The notes under the pieces are model-generated. The model saw only the letters and a program-made list of their open reading frames with translations. It was not told where the DNA came from and ran no database searches. DNA of 64,000 nt from contig JAFYHN010000098.1 in NCBI GenBank assembly GCA_017539165.1, positions 27,727 to 91,726 of the forward strand, written 5' to 3'. The position numbers were made by a program, and so were the translations under genes. Shown here piece after piece: positions 42,295 through 52,438 of this stretch. Every line of letters starts with the position of its first letter. Positions within the stretch are counted from its first letter, which is position 1. Origin of the DNA: Eubacterium sp. Lineage in GTDB: Bacteria; Bacillota; Clostridia; Lachnospirales; Lachnospiraceae.

Positions 42295-43455
42295 TCATAT
42301 AAAAAATGATTTAAGTATATCAACTACTGTATTAACTTTATCTTTTTCAAAAGCTTTTACAGCTCTGTCAATCTTGAGTCTTATCTCGCTGTCAAGGTCA
42401 TAATCCCCTAGCTGTACAAGCATTTTCTTGGCATCATCCTTCTTGTTTTCTTCCAGAAGCTTCATGATGTCATGTACACGATCATTTATGTCTTTTTCTG
42501 CGAGTTTTATACCATTTGTTTTTGCAGTAAGAACTTCTGTCAGGCCGAGCTGAATATCATTCTTTCCAACCCATGCAGCCAGACCGCCTATAACAGTCTC
42601 CCATTCAGTAACAAGAGCCTGCCAGTTGCTCTCAGCAACATCAAGACTGTCATCCTTAGCCATATTTACATGATCATCAAAACAGTCAGATAAATATATA
42701 GCACCTATCTTCCTTGCTGTATCACGCATAGCCCTGGCTTTTTCCATATATTTAGCGGCATTTCCTGAATAAAGATCATCAAGCATATCTGAACTTGATG
42801 TCTCATAAGAATCACAGAAATCGCTTACGCAGCCTTTGTAATCATCTACATTTCCTTTGAAATTCTTAAGTCCTTCAATATAACGCACATCACAAGTCTT
42901 CAGAAGATTAGCATTTGCTGCATTCTGACGAATGTAGTCTATCAATTCCTCATCTTCAGGAATCATTCTTGTAGGAACTGAATCAAGTATGATGTTATGA
43001 ATGATTGTTTTATCAATAGGTTTTCTTACTATACCATCAAAGCCGGCATTCTCAAAAAATATGTCAGGCTCATCCACCTTCTCATCAAGAAGAATGAAAA
43101 CCTTAGCATCATTACATTTACTCACAGGGCTGTTACGCATATTCCTGAGAGTCTGAATGCCATCCATTCTCGGCATGTTACGTCCGATGAATATAAGATC
43201 AAACTTATCGCTGGTAATCTGTTCAAGACACTCAATACCGCTTCCCACAGACAATACAAAACATCCTGTCTGGTCAACGATACGTTCCAGTTCGATTCTT
43301 TCAGAGGGATCCGCATCAGCAATAAGAACGTAAAACTTGTCGTTACGAGTATAAAGTTCAAGATCTCTTTCAATCTCTTCTTCCTTCTCGTAGAACCCAG
43401 TCAATTCAATATCTCCCCTGTTTCGAACTTTTTCGATTCTATCCATCAGTGACAT
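42295..43455 (-). CDS. Degenerate receiver-HPt protein (pseudo-phosphorelay)
   Basis: The 386-residue protein starts at ATG 43455 after AGGGGG. A receiver domain spans about residues 41-165 (FYVLIADADPSER, then KFDLIFIGRNMPRMDG, then GIVRKPID). The acidic pair and the Lys are kept, but the phosphoacceptor Asp before xxMP is Gly. An HPt-like domain spans about 185-290 (YIEGLKNFKGNVDDYKG, then KARAMRDTARKIGAIYLSD), where the phospho-His of the usual HALKSTARMIGA pattern is Arg. The last about 100 residues are helical. With both sites lost it cannot relay phosphate by the normal route and probably works as a binding partner or sensor scaffold. It lies 20 bp downstream of tyrS. Confidence 0.8.
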   Translation of the reverse strand: MSLMDRIEKVRNRGDIELTGFYEKEEEIERDLELYTRNDKFYVLIADADPSERIELERIVDQTGCFVLSVGSGIECLEQITSDKFDLIFIGRNMPRMDGIQTLRNMRNSPVSKCNDAKVFILLDEKVDEPDIFFENAGFDGIVRKPIDKTIIHNIILDSVPTRMIPEDEELIDYIRQNAANANLLKTCDVRYIEGLKNFKGNVDDYKGCVSDFCDSYETSSSDMLDDLYSGNAAKYMEKARAMRDTARKIGAIYLSDCFDDHVNMAKDDSLDVAESNWQALVTEWETVIGGLAAWVGKNDIQLGLTEVLTAKTNGIKLAEKDINDRVHDIMKLLEENKKDDAKKMLVQLGDYDLDSEIRLKIDRAVKAFEKDKVNTVVDILKSFFI

Positions 43456-43475
43456 ATCGCATCCCCCTTTAGAAG

Positions 43476-44714
43476 TTATATATTTTTGTTGAGAACAATC
43501 TTGCGGAAGTTCTTCTTACCCCTTCTGATAACAAACTCTTCTTCAAAAGCTTTTTTATCATATGTAGCATGTATATCGTTCATCTTCTCACCATTGACAG
43601 CAACCCCATTTTGTTCAATGGCACGACGACCTTCGCCACGTGACGGAACAAGTCCCGCTTTAACCAGGATAGATATCGCATCTATCTTTCCATCTGTAAA
43701 ATCATCATCTGTAAGAGCAGTTTCAGGCATATTCTCTGTTCCGCCCCCACCGAATATAGACTTAGCAGCTGTTTCAGCCTTCTTAGCTTCTTCTTCACCA
43801 TGTACAAGTTCAGTAAGCTGATATGCAAGGATCTCTTTAGCCTTGTTCAGTTCAGCTCCTTCCCAGCTTTCCATGGCATGTATCTCATCAAGAGGAAGGA
43901 ATGTAAGCATCTTGATACAGTTGATAACATCAGCATCATCAACATTTCTCCAGTACTGGTAGAATTCGTATGGTGATGTCTTCTCAGGATCAAGCCATAC
44001 AGCTCCTTTTCCTGTTTTACCCATCTTCTTTCCTTCCGAATTCAGAAGCAGTGTTATTGTCATAGCCTGCGCATCTTCTTTACCGAGCTTTCTTCTGATA
44101 AGCTCTCTTCCGCCGAGCATGTTAGACCACTGATCATCTCCACCAAACTCAAGATTACATCCATAATCCTCATAAAGTTTAAGGAAATCATAGCTCTGCA
44201 TAAGCATGTAGTTAAACTCAAGAAATGTAAGTCCCTCTTCACTTGCAAGACGCTGCTTATAACACTCAGCGCGAAGCATATTATTAACCTTGAACATTGA
44301 TCCGATATCACGGATGAATTCAATATAGTTAAGGTCTCTAAGCCAGTCTGCGTTATTTACCATCATAGCCTTTCCTTCACCGAATTCAATGAAGCGGCTC
44401 ATCTGCTTTTTAAAACACTCACAGTTGTGATCGATCATCTCTGTTGTCATCATCTGGCGAAGATCAGTTCTGCCTGAAGGATCGCCGATCATTCCGGTAC
44501 CGCCACCAACAAGAGCGATAGGTCTGTTTCCAGCCATCTGAAGTCTCTTCATAAGACAAAGCGCCATAAAATGACCTACGTGTAATGAATCTGCAGTTGG
44601 ATCAAATCCTATATAAAAAGTAGCCTTACCATTATTGATAAGATCTCTTACTCCCTCTTCGTCAGTAACCTGAGCAATAAGCCCACGTTCAATCAGTTCC
44701 TCATAAATCTGCAT
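43476..44714 (-). CDS. tyrS: Tyrosyl-tRNA synthetase
   Basis: The 412-residue class I synthetase has the HIGH-type motif HVGH (in [15 protein letters not shown]), the Tyr-binding and GDPSGR segments, the KMSKS-type KMGKT ([13 protein letters not shown]), and a C-terminal S4 RNA-binding domain ([18 protein letters not shown]). It charges tRNA-Tyr. The upstream gap to the next gene is 83 bp, too short for a T-box leader, and none is seen. GGAG precedes the ATG at 44714. Confidence 0.96.
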   Translation of the reverse strand: MQIYEELIERGLIAQVTDEEGVRDLINNGKATFYIGFDPTADSLHVGHFMALCLMKRLQMAGNRPIALVGGGTGMIGDPSGRTDLRQMMTTEMIDHNCECFKKQMSRFIEFGEGKAMMVNNADWLRDLNYIEFIRDIGSMFKVNNMLRAECYKQRLASEEGLTFLEFNYMLMQSYDFLKLYEDYGCNLEFGGDDQWSNMLGGRELIRRKLGKEDAQAMTITLLLNSEGKKMGKTGKGAVWLDPEKTSPYEFYQYWRNVDDADVINCIKMLTFLPLDEIHAMESWEGAELNKAKEILAYQLTELVHGEEEAKKAETAAKSIFGGGGTENMPETALTDDDFTDGKIDAISILVKAGLVPSRGEGRRAIEQNGVAVNGEKMNDIHATYDKKAFEEEFVIRRGKKNFRKIVLNKNI

Positions 44715-44797
44715 TTTTTATTTCTCCATTTGTTTTATCTAATTTTTCACACGAGTATTATAACATCCTTTACGAACGTTGTCATTAGAATATTAGT

Positions 44798-46390
44798 TTA
44801 GCTCGCATCATCTTCACTTTTCCCGTAACCTTGTATCTTATATCTCAGATATCCGATTCCAGCAGCAAGTACAACATAGAAAAATGGTGTTGTAATTGGC
44901 TGATTCAGATTAACAAGACTCTGAGTAAAGTATCCTACTCCACTCGCCAGACAAGCTATAGCTACAGCATCTCCCTTCATTCGCTTTCCGATGTAGGCAA
45001 ATGATGTTGATACAAATCCAACATGAGCAAGCATACCAAACAATCCGGTTGTAACAAGATACTGAAGCAGTTCACAATGAAGGTTATCGTACTTTCTTCC
45101 AGTAACATCGATCATCTCATCATAATATCTCTCGATCATATACCTTCCAATGGTTTCATTTCCATAACCGAAAAGCTTCTGCATCGGAGTAGCACCCTTA
45201 AAAAGGGCGACACCCTTTCTCCAGATATATCCACGATAAGTTCCCCATTTGTCATTAAACACAAAGAAGGAACTCTTCGATCTTACGCCAAGAACGACCA
45301 CTGCGATCATTGATATGATCATCAAAATAGTAAATACAACCAGAAATCTATTGCATTGTACTTTTTTATATAGTTCTATGTTAACAGTTCTAAAAAATAT
45401 TGCTGCCACGAGAACTGCTATTATTGCAACCCAGAGAACCGCCATCATCTTCGGGTTGATCAGAATCTCTGCTATACCATTTATGTGTTTCCTGCTTCCA
45501 CTGTACTTCTTACTCAGAAGCGCCATCATTTCAAGACCCGAAAACAGAAATGCGATAGAAAAGATATATTCAGTGAATTTTTTCTCTATGATCGCAATAT
45601 AAAAGAGCAGCACAAATGCAACTCCCAGCCCCAAATAAACATTATCACTCTTAGAAGCTATCATACCTATTCCAGATTCAACTATCGCAACAGCGGCTAT
45701 TATACGAAGCAGAAGTTTTTCACTGAATATGAATATAGCTAAGAAAATTGGAAGAGCCAGGCATATATATGAACCAAATGTATTTATATTTCCTGAAACA
45801 GAAATAAACATTCCCTTCTGTCTACTCACAATATCCTTCGTTAGTTCAAAGGGATCATGTCCAAAATGCTGCAGAAAAGCAAGTACCATCGAATAACTGT
45901 ATACTAAAAACAACGCGCCATATACATATACACTGATATGCGTCTGCTGACTCAATACTATGAACGTAAGAACTAATACGATAACAAACGAAAGACCGAA
46001 GTATCTTCCAGTCTCTCCGGTCCATGAGCCTGTTTTATCAGGCGACATAAGAAATGCGAATACATTCGCCAGAAGGAAGATACCAGCCCAAACTTCCGGA
46101 AGGAAAAAGAGCTTAGTATCTTTAAAGATGATCGGTTCTTTCTTGCCAAAATAATTGATCATTACTATCTCAATAATAATTGAAACGATAGCAAGAATCA
46201 GGTACATCATACTTCCCGTTACAAATGTTTCTGCACGCGTTCCCGTTATATCAAAATACTTTTTGTGCATATAGAAAGTATAAACTGTCACTATAAAGAG
46301 CAGATATAGCGTATTCACAATATCTATAGGACGATTCTTTCTGTAACGATCAAATGATGAATTAATGTTATAAGTATTATCCGTTGACAT
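44798..46390 (-). CDS. O-antigen ligase/polymerase-family membrane protein
   Basis: The 530-residue protein has about a dozen hydrophobic helices and the large extracytoplasmic loop expected of the Wzy/WaaL family (KSSFFVFNDKWGTYRGYIWRKGVALFKG, then RKYDNLHCELLQYLVTTGLFGML). The conserved Arg and the NxHxxxLxxxxxxG-like pattern in the last loop support the call. Such enzymes join or polymerise lipid-linked glycans. No glycosyltransferase genes adjoin it, so the glycan is unknown. AGAGG precedes the ATG at 46390. Confidence 0.75.
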   Translation of the reverse strand: MSTDNTYNINSSFDRYRKNRPIDIVNTLYLLFIVTVYTFYMHKKYFDITGTRAETFVTGSMMYLILAIVSIIIEIVMINYFGKKEPIIFKDTKLFFLPEVWAGIFLLANVFAFLMSPDKTGSWTGETGRYFGLSFVIVLVLTFIVLSQQTHISVYVYGALFLVYSYSMVLAFLQHFGHDPFELTKDIVSRQKGMFISVSGNINTFGSYICLALPIFLAIFIFSEKLLLRIIAAVAIVESGIGMIASKSDNVYLGLGVAFVLLFYIAIIEKKFTEYIFSIAFLFSGLEMMALLSKKYSGSRKHINGIAEILINPKMMAVLWVAIIAVLVAAIFFRTVNIELYKKVQCNRFLVVFTILMIISMIAVVVLGVRSKSSFFVFNDKWGTYRGYIWRKGVALFKGATPMQKLFGYGNETIGRYMIERYYDEMIDVTGRKYDNLHCELLQYLVTTGLFGMLAHVGFVSTSFAYIGKRMKGDAVAIACLASGVGYFTQSLVNLNQPITTPFFYVVLAAGIGYLRYKIQGYGKSEDDAS

Positions 46391-46428
46391 CTTGTTTCCT
46401 CTGTACGAAATATTTTAGTTTACATAAC

Positions 46429-48921
46429 TTATTTAGATATGATTTTTGCCTTCTTATTTAATCCAGCTTTATAAAGAAGTTTCTTATATTTTTCCGTCTT
46501 CTTCTTTGGAAGTATTACAGACGGCTTTTTTAATGTTCCTTTAAATGAATTAGTTCCAATCTTGGTAAGCACTGTAGATTTAATAGTAATCTTCTTCAGC
46601 TTCTTGCAGTTTCTAAATGCATTAGTTTCAATACTCTTTACATTCTTTCCAATAACTACACTCTTAAGATTCTTGCAATTTTTAAATGACTCTTTTCCTA
46701 TGGCAGTTACTTTGAATTTAACTCCACCAATATTAACTACTGCAGGCACGCTTGCACTCTTACAGTTTTTATTGTACGGTCTCATATATGTAACAGTTCC
46801 GCCGGCAATCTTACCATTTTTTCTTACAACCTTAGTAATCTTATACTTACCACTGGTTTTCTTATCTGCCACATTGAAGTTCTGCTTAATATCAGAATTA
46901 ACAACCTCAGATGACACCTGATATGTAACACCTGAATCCTTGATAGTCTCCGGAAGAACCTTTACAGTTATAATCCGTTCATTCCTAGCCTTATCCACAA
47001 CTCTGATTGTATATGGTTCTTTTGACGATGAAAGTTTCAGCTGTCCATTTACAAGTGTAACAGCAACTCCATTCACATATACAGCTTCAATATTATCATC
47101 AGAAATACTGATAGTTGTTTCCGTGGTAAATTCAGTTTTACCATCAACCGTCTTAATCTGCGGAGCCGTACTGTCTATTATGAATTTGCCGATAGAAGAA
47201 TATCCAACATTCCCGAAATCATCTTCTGCACGGGCATAAATATACACTCCTGCATTCTTAAAGTCAAAAGAATATTGAAGTCCGCTTCCTGATTTCCATT
47301 CCGATTCACGAATCAAAACCAATTCTTCTTCAGGGATAATCTTGTCAGAAATATAATACTTCAAAGAACGAATCGCACCATTATCAACAGCCGTAACAAC
47401 GCAGCTGGTAGAATTCGAATAAACATCCAAAGACGCCATCAGTCCATCATAGTCACCCGAACTCAGTTTAAATATAACTTTAGGCATAGTCATATCAAAC
47501 GTCGCTGCAGGAAGTGAAGTCTCCTTAATAGTAAAATCCGTAGCTGATGGCTTATCAGCCAAACGATACCTGACCTTACCATTCTTAGCCAATGCTATTC
47601 CATAGATACATCCGAGTTTTTTCTCCGAATCAGTCAACTTATATAATGTCGAACTGGTTTTCTTTTCAGGATCATATTGCTGGATACTGTCAGGATTTGA
47701 ATATATGATCTTGCCATCATAAGAAAACATTGATACAGATTTTACAGCCTTGTAAGTTGAATCTGCAGATTTCCAGCGAGCAGAACTAAGATCTATAACC
47801 TTTTCTCCAGGTATCCAATCTCTTCCATTACAGGAATACTTACCTATGGCTTTCTGATCTGGAAGAAGTCCATACCAAGTACCATTTATATAATCAAAAC
47901 CGATATCTATATCGTTCCAGAAATAGTTATCGTATGTTTTGTCACTTGCAATTGTCGGTGATACATTATGCTGAACGACATAATCCGAAGCAGCATGCTT
48001 TCCTTCTTCTGAATTAAACCATGACTCACTTTTTAAGAGATAGAAATGACGCGCTCTTCCCAGTCTGTCAGTAGTCGGATCATCCCAGGTAGCATCCATC
48101 ATATAGAACTTACCGTTAATTTTGACTATATTCCAAGCATGATTACGAGCTTTACTAGTAACTGTATACGATTCAATTCCAAGCCTTTTTGCAAGAGCAT
48201 TTACAGTAAGAGAATATCCCTGACATACAGCTCTTCTCTTAACCAGGACACCATATACATCGTAGATATTATCCAATGACACAGATTCATCATATTCACA
48301 CAAACGATCGACATAATCGTTAATGTAAACAATCTTCTCCATATCTGTCCAGGAAGGATTAACACCTCTTTTAAAATCAGTGATTGCAGCAGCGTATTCC
48401 TTCAACATCGCCGCTCTTTCAGTTTTACTATCAACAGTGTACTGAACTTGTATTCTGTTTATAATCTTAGAATTCTTATCATAGAAATACTTATGACCAC
48501 TACTTATAAAGAAATAGTCCGGATTGTCATTAAGGGTACTTCTATATACTTCATTAAGTAAAGACGAATCATCCTTTGAGATTTTTAAATCAGCAACATT
48601 GAACTCACTCAAGCCTTTATCCCAGGCATCAGTTATTCTTTTTGTCAGAGCTGCCGCATCAAAAGAATACTTCCCTGCACCTTTTATGATGCTCGAAGTT
48701 CCCTGTCTCGACTCTTTCTTCAGAAATCCACCTTCTTGAATTACATATTCCGAATCATCAACAGAAATACAGCCTAGATTTCCGGTATTTTTTCCATCCG
48801 AAACATTCTTACCATCTGCTGCATATGCGGTCACGTTAAATACTAGTACGCAGATAATCCCAATGATCATTATGAAAAACACACGAAAAAAGGCGCAACA
48901 AAACAAAGCCTTATTTTTCAT
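46429..48921 (-). CDS. Secreted transglutaminase-like protein with C-terminal BspA-type leucine-rich repeats
   Basis: The 830-residue protein has a signal peptide (residues 1-34, ending near AYAAD). The transglutaminase-like domain has the triad Cys in RAVCQGYSLTVNALA, His in ARNHAWNIV and Asp in YMMDATWDDP, at about residues 232-285. A long beta-rich middle includes Ig-like segments (SAPQIKTVDGKTEF analogues). At the C-terminus are LRR_5 units (AFRNCKKLKKITI, SFKNCKNLKSVVI) and a very lysine-rich end. It probably acts at the cell surface on protein or peptide crosslinks, or as a protease-like fold. It is paralogous to the next gene. Confidence 0.82.
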   Translation of the reverse strand: MKNKALFCCAFFRVFFIMIIGIICVLVFNVTAYAADGKNVSDGKNTGNLGCISVDDSEYVIQEGGFLKKESRQGTSSIIKGAGKYSFDAAALTKRITDAWDKGLSEFNVADLKISKDDSSLLNEVYRSTLNDNPDYFFISSGHKYFYDKNSKIINRIQVQYTVDSKTERAAMLKEYAAAITDFKRGVNPSWTDMEKIVYINDYVDRLCEYDESVSLDNIYDVYGVLVKRRAVCQGYSLTVNALAKRLGIESYTVTSKARNHAWNIVKINGKFYMMDATWDDPTTDRLGRARHFYLLKSESWFNSEEGKHAASDYVVQHNVSPTIASDKTYDNYFWNDIDIGFDYINGTWYGLLPDQKAIGKYSCNGRDWIPGEKVIDLSSARWKSADSTYKAVKSVSMFSYDGKIIYSNPDSIQQYDPEKKTSSTLYKLTDSEKKLGCIYGIALAKNGKVRYRLADKPSATDFTIKETSLPAATFDMTMPKVIFKLSSGDYDGLMASLDVYSNSTSCVVTAVDNGAIRSLKYYISDKIIPEEELVLIRESEWKSGSGLQYSFDFKNAGVYIYARAEDDFGNVGYSSIGKFIIDSTAPQIKTVDGKTEFTTETTISISDDNIEAVYVNGVAVTLVNGQLKLSSSKEPYTIRVVDKARNERIITVKVLPETIKDSGVTYQVSSEVVNSDIKQNFNVADKKTSGKYKITKVVRKNGKIAGGTVTYMRPYNKNCKSASVPAVVNIGGVKFKVTAIGKESFKNCKNLKSVVIGKNVKSIETNAFRNCKKLKKITIKSTVLTKIGTNSFKGTLKKPSVILPKKKTEKYKKLLYKAGLNKKAKIISK

Positions 48922-48998
48922 AAATCTCTCTCCCTCATAATTTACCTTTGTAGTATTTTTTTACTTTATATAAAATTAATAATTTTTTGTGCCGTCGT

Positions 48999-50957
48999 TT
49001 ACTTTTGATAATTAATCGTCTCTACTGTTTCATTTCCAGCCTTATCTATAACTTTTATTTCATATGGTTCATCAGAAGAAGTAATCGTGACTATTCCATC
49101 ATCTGGTTCACACTCTTGACCATTTACATATACCTTGTCGAAATAATCATCATATACATATATTCTTGCTTCGTCTTCTTTCTCCACATCTTTCCCTATA
49201 AAATATACTATAGGAGCAGTTTTATCAATGACTACTTTTCCCAGGGAAGCAAAGCTCGTATTCCTAGAAGTATCCATTGCACGGCCATATACATAGTATT
49301 CTCCTTCTTCCCCATTCGCTATATCAAAGATAATCTGTTTGCCTTCCTGTGTAGTCCAGGAGGATTCATCAACCAACTTCAGCTCGTCTTCAGAATACTC
49401 TCTCTCAGCCACAAAGTAACTCATACAATGAATGCCAGTATCATCTATTCCGGTCAATTTACACTCAGACTGATTTGTATAAACAACATTTCCCGGAGCG
49501 TTTAGACCATGATTAATAATCCCACCAACGCTTATTATAGCAGTCGGTTTACCATTATCAATATCCCCTTCAGGAATATCAATAGCTTTTATTATTCCAT
49601 CCTCAATATCAAGATTTTTCGTCAGCAGATATTGCAGTCTATTGCCATCTGTCTTATAAAGGCCACAGATATTTCCGAGTTTTTTCTCATCCTCTGAAAG
49701 CTCATATACCTTTTGCGTATTTTTATCCTTCGGATCATATGCGTAAATACTTTCATTATCCGAATAATAAAGGATATTATCATACGAAGTATAACCTCCG
49801 CCAAGATCAGCCAGAAAATATCCTCCATTCTCATCATACCAACGAGCATCATAAAGATCTATCAACACATCATCGACTTTCCAATCCGTTCCATCACATG
49901 TAAGAGAATGTATGGCAATATCTTTGCTGTATAATCCATACCACTTACCATCAATATATTCAAAACCGATTTTTATATCATTAAAAAAGCTATACGAATC
50001 ATACTTCGTATCGTTTGCCTCTTCTGGAAGAACTCCACCCTCGACAATGATATCATCCGCCATATGTGCACCTTCATCAGTGTTAAAGAATGACATACTT
50101 TTGAACATATAATAATGATCTACCCTACCAAGCCTGTCAGGGGTCGGATCATCCCATGTAACATCCATCATATAGTACTTTCCGTTTATTTTAACCATGT
50201 TCCAGCCATGATTCATTTCTTCACTACTCACATAATGGCTTTCCAGTCCCAGTTTGTTCGCAAGAGCATTTACAGCTAGTGCATATCCCTGACACACTGC
50301 TTTTTTTTCAACTAAGACACCATATGTATCGTATCTATGCTCCATGGTCTTAGCAACATCATACTCACAATTACGTACCAAATAATCATGAATATAAACA
50401 AACTTTTCCATATCGGTCCACGTAGGATTCACTCCCTTTTTAAAATATTCGATAGCTTCATTATATTCCTGGATCATTTTCATTCTCGTTGATTTATCTT
50501 CAACAGAATATACAAAATTTAAGGTTACGATTTCATTTGTCTTTAAATAATACTCAACTCTTAAATCGTCTTCTAAAAAGAAATAATCCGGATTGTCATT
50601 TACAAGACTGGCATAAAGTTTAAGCAGGTCATCGCTTTCGTTAAGACGAATATCAAATTCTTCTACATCTACACTATCTTCTCCCGCAAACCATGCAGCT
50701 TTTATCTTCTCACATAATCTCTTAGCATAATATTTTTCTTCTTCATCAACCTCAAACGAATCATCATAGGTATCCGCTTCTTCTAGGAATCCGCCTTCCT
50801 GGACAGCGGGCTCTGGAGCATCTATATCGATTATTTCCTTATCCTCATTATCATCAGCTGCATTTGACGTGGATCTCACGGAAAAAGCCCCTATAATGCC
50901 AAATATCATGACAAAAACAATGTGCATCAAACTTCGAGTAATTCTTTTTTTGTTCAT
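48999..50957 (-). CDS. Secreted transglutaminase-like protein, paralogue without leucine-rich repeats
   Basis: The 652-residue protein is a tandem duplicate of the downstream gene. It has a signal peptide (MNKKRITRSLMHIVFV), an acidic propeptide-like stretch, then the triad Cys in KAVCQGYALAVNALA, His in EMNHGWNMV and Asp in YMMDVTWDDP. The middle region aligns along its length (NDNPDYFF, NPTWTDMEKFVYIHDYL), but it stops after the Ig-like part at TINYQK, where the neighbour continues into LRR_5 repeats. The gap between the two genes is 77 bp, so they may be cotranscribed. Confidence 0.82.
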   Translation of the reverse strand: MNKKRITRSLMHIVFVMIFGIIGAFSVRSTSNAADDNEDKEIIDIDAPEPAVQEGGFLEEADTYDDSFEVDEEEKYYAKRLCEKIKAAWFAGEDSVDVEEFDIRLNESDDLLKLYASLVNDNPDYFFLEDDLRVEYYLKTNEIVTLNFVYSVEDKSTRMKMIQEYNEAIEYFKKGVNPTWTDMEKFVYIHDYLVRNCEYDVAKTMEHRYDTYGVLVEKKAVCQGYALAVNALANKLGLESHYVSSEEMNHGWNMVKINGKYYMMDVTWDDPTPDRLGRVDHYYMFKSMSFFNTDEGAHMADDIIVEGGVLPEEANDTKYDSYSFFNDIKIGFEYIDGKWYGLYSKDIAIHSLTCDGTDWKVDDVLIDLYDARWYDENGGYFLADLGGGYTSYDNILYYSDNESIYAYDPKDKNTQKVYELSEDEKKLGNICGLYKTDGNRLQYLLTKNLDIEDGIIKAIDIPEGDIDNGKPTAIISVGGIINHGLNAPGNVVYTNQSECKLTGIDDTGIHCMSYFVAEREYSEDELKLVDESSWTTQEGKQIIFDIANGEEGEYYVYGRAMDTSRNTSFASLGKVVIDKTAPIVYFIGKDVEKEDEARIYVYDDYFDKVYVNGQECEPDDGIVTITSSDEPYEIKVIDKAGNETVETINYQK

Positions 50958-51043
50958 TTTAAATATTCACCTCTGTTTTATTATTTGGGTGAATTATTTT
51001 TTACTTATTTACCAGCCTTAATTACCTCTTCAAAATTCACAAC

Positions 51044-51082
51044 AAAAAGACGAACCTCGTCAAGCATAGTTCCGTCTTTTTT
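51044..51082 (-). terminator. Rho-independent terminator after the GNAT gene
   Basis: AAAAAGACG (51044-51052) pairs with CGTCTTTTT (51073-51081) with added pairing inside. The minus-strand RNA ends in five T. The rest of 50958-51154 is AT-rich and shows no gene. Confidence 0.6.
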
Positions 51083-51154
51083 CTACCAACATTTTTCATT
51101 CATATTTAATTCCACCTCTAAATACTTTCTAACCTACTTTTATAGCTACTTTTA

Positions 51155-51574
51155 TCATCTTTTAAGATAGATGATCATTCCGGGTCCAAGATTATCCGTT
51201 GGGCGCGCGGTGAACCCGTTTTTTATATAAAATCCCTCTCTGCCTTTTGCACACATGAGCGCAAGCATCATTTCTTCACCTTCAGCAGACAAGGAAGATA
51301 CATAATTCTTTAAATGCTTGATAAGTGCCGATCCTACTCCCCTCCCATGATACTCCGGGAGTACAATCAGATCCTGAATATAACAGATAACAGCCCCGTC
51401 ACCTACAACTCGTCCCATGCCAATGAGTTTATTCTCATCATATGCAGAAATGCAATAAATGCAATTCTCGAGAGCAAGCTCAGCCTGACGCTCAGTCAGT
51501 GTCTTCCATCCAACAGCCTCTCTCAGTTCCAAGTACTCAGCGACAGATAATCTGTCTTCGCTAAATTTAATCAT
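51155..51574 (-). CDS. GNAT-family N-acetyltransferase
   Basis: The 139-residue protein has the acetyl-CoA pocket motif VLPEYHGRGVGSALIKHL (Q/RxxGxG/A type) near residues 72-89 and a C-terminal GFTARPTDNLGPGM segment. The substrate is not predictable. It lies 10 bp downstream of hisF, so it is likely read from the same transcript, but a functional link is not established. Confidence 0.88.
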   Translation of the reverse strand: MIKFSEDRLSVAEYLELREAVGWKTLTERQAELALENCIYCISAYDENKLIGMGRVVGDGAVICYIQDLIVLPEYHGRGVGSALIKHLKNYVSSLSAEGEEMMLALMCAKGREGFYIKNGFTARPTDNLGPGMIIYLKR

Positions 51575-51584
51575 ATTTTTTTAC

Positions 51585-52412
51585 CTATATCCTGACAGGT
51601 ATCCCTTTATCTTTAAGATATTTTTTCAATTCCATAATCTCAAGCTCTTTGAAGTGAAACAGTGATGCCGCAAGTGCAGCCTCAGCTTTTCCTTCCGTCA
51701 AAGCTTCTGCAAAATGTTCACATGTACCTGCTCCCCCCGAAGCAATAACCGGAACATTCACTCTCTCTGCAATAGTCCTGGTCAATTCGATATCATACCC
51801 CGCCTTGGTTCCGTCAGCATCCATACTTGTAAGAAGTATCTCTCCGGCGCCAAGCTCTACAGCGCGCACAGCCCACTCGACTGCATCGATATTCATATCA
51901 ATACGTCCGCCGTTCTTATAAACAGTCCATCCGTCCTTCTCAGTCCATTCGTCATTTATCTTTATACTCTCACTATACGAAAGACTTGGATCAGCTGCTT
52001 TTCCGACACGTCTTCGTCTGGCATCGATCGCAACAACAACGCACTGACTTCCGAACTTTTCAGCAGCCTCGCTTATAAGTTCAGGATTATCGATAGCAGC
52101 AGAATTAACCGCAACCTTATCAGCGCCCTCTCTAAGTATAGCTCTAAAATCCTCTATACTTCTTATACCGCCTCCAACAGTGAACGGAATAAATACTGTC
52201 TCCGCAACTTTTCTCACCATATCGGCTACTATATCTCTTTTATCTGATGATGCAGTTATATCAAGAAATACCAGTTCATCAGCTCCAAGTTTATCATAAG
52301 CTTTTCCGCATTCAACCGGATCACCAGCATCTATAAGATCAACAAAATTCACACCTTTTACAACACGCCCGTTTTTTACATCCAGACATGGAATTATTCT
52401 TTTCGTATACAT
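51585..52412 (-). CDS. hisF: Imidazole glycerol phosphate synthase cyclase subunit
   Basis: The 275-residue TIM-barrel protein has the start [20 protein letters not shown], the catalytic Asp in PCLD, VGGGIRS, and SGGAGT for phosphate binding. It is about 20 residues longer than usual because of an insert after [10 protein letters not shown] (residues about 131-160, with a [12 protein letters not shown] stretch). It makes imidazole glycerol phosphate and AICAR with HisH, which is encoded just upstream. No other his genes are nearby. Confidence 0.94.
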   Translation of the reverse strand: MYTKRIIPCLDVKNGRVVKGVNFVDLIDAGDPVECGKAYDKLGADELVFLDITASSDKRDIVADMVRKVAETVFIPFTVGGGIRSIEDFRAILREGADKVAVNSAAIDNPELISEAAEKFGSQCVVVAIDARRRRVGKAADPSLSYSESIKINDEWTEKDGWTVYKNGGRIDMNIDAVEWAVRAVELGAGEILLTSMDADGTKAGYDIELTRTIAERVNVPVIASGGAGTCEHFAEALTEGKAEAALAASLFHFKELEIMELKKYLKDKGIPVRI

Positions 52413-52438
52413 CTTAACACCTTTATTCTTCCATAAAT

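Noticed and set aside
44715-44797. T-box leader for tyrS
   Set aside because: The gap to the upstream gene is too short, and no GGUGGNACCGCG-type T-box core is present.
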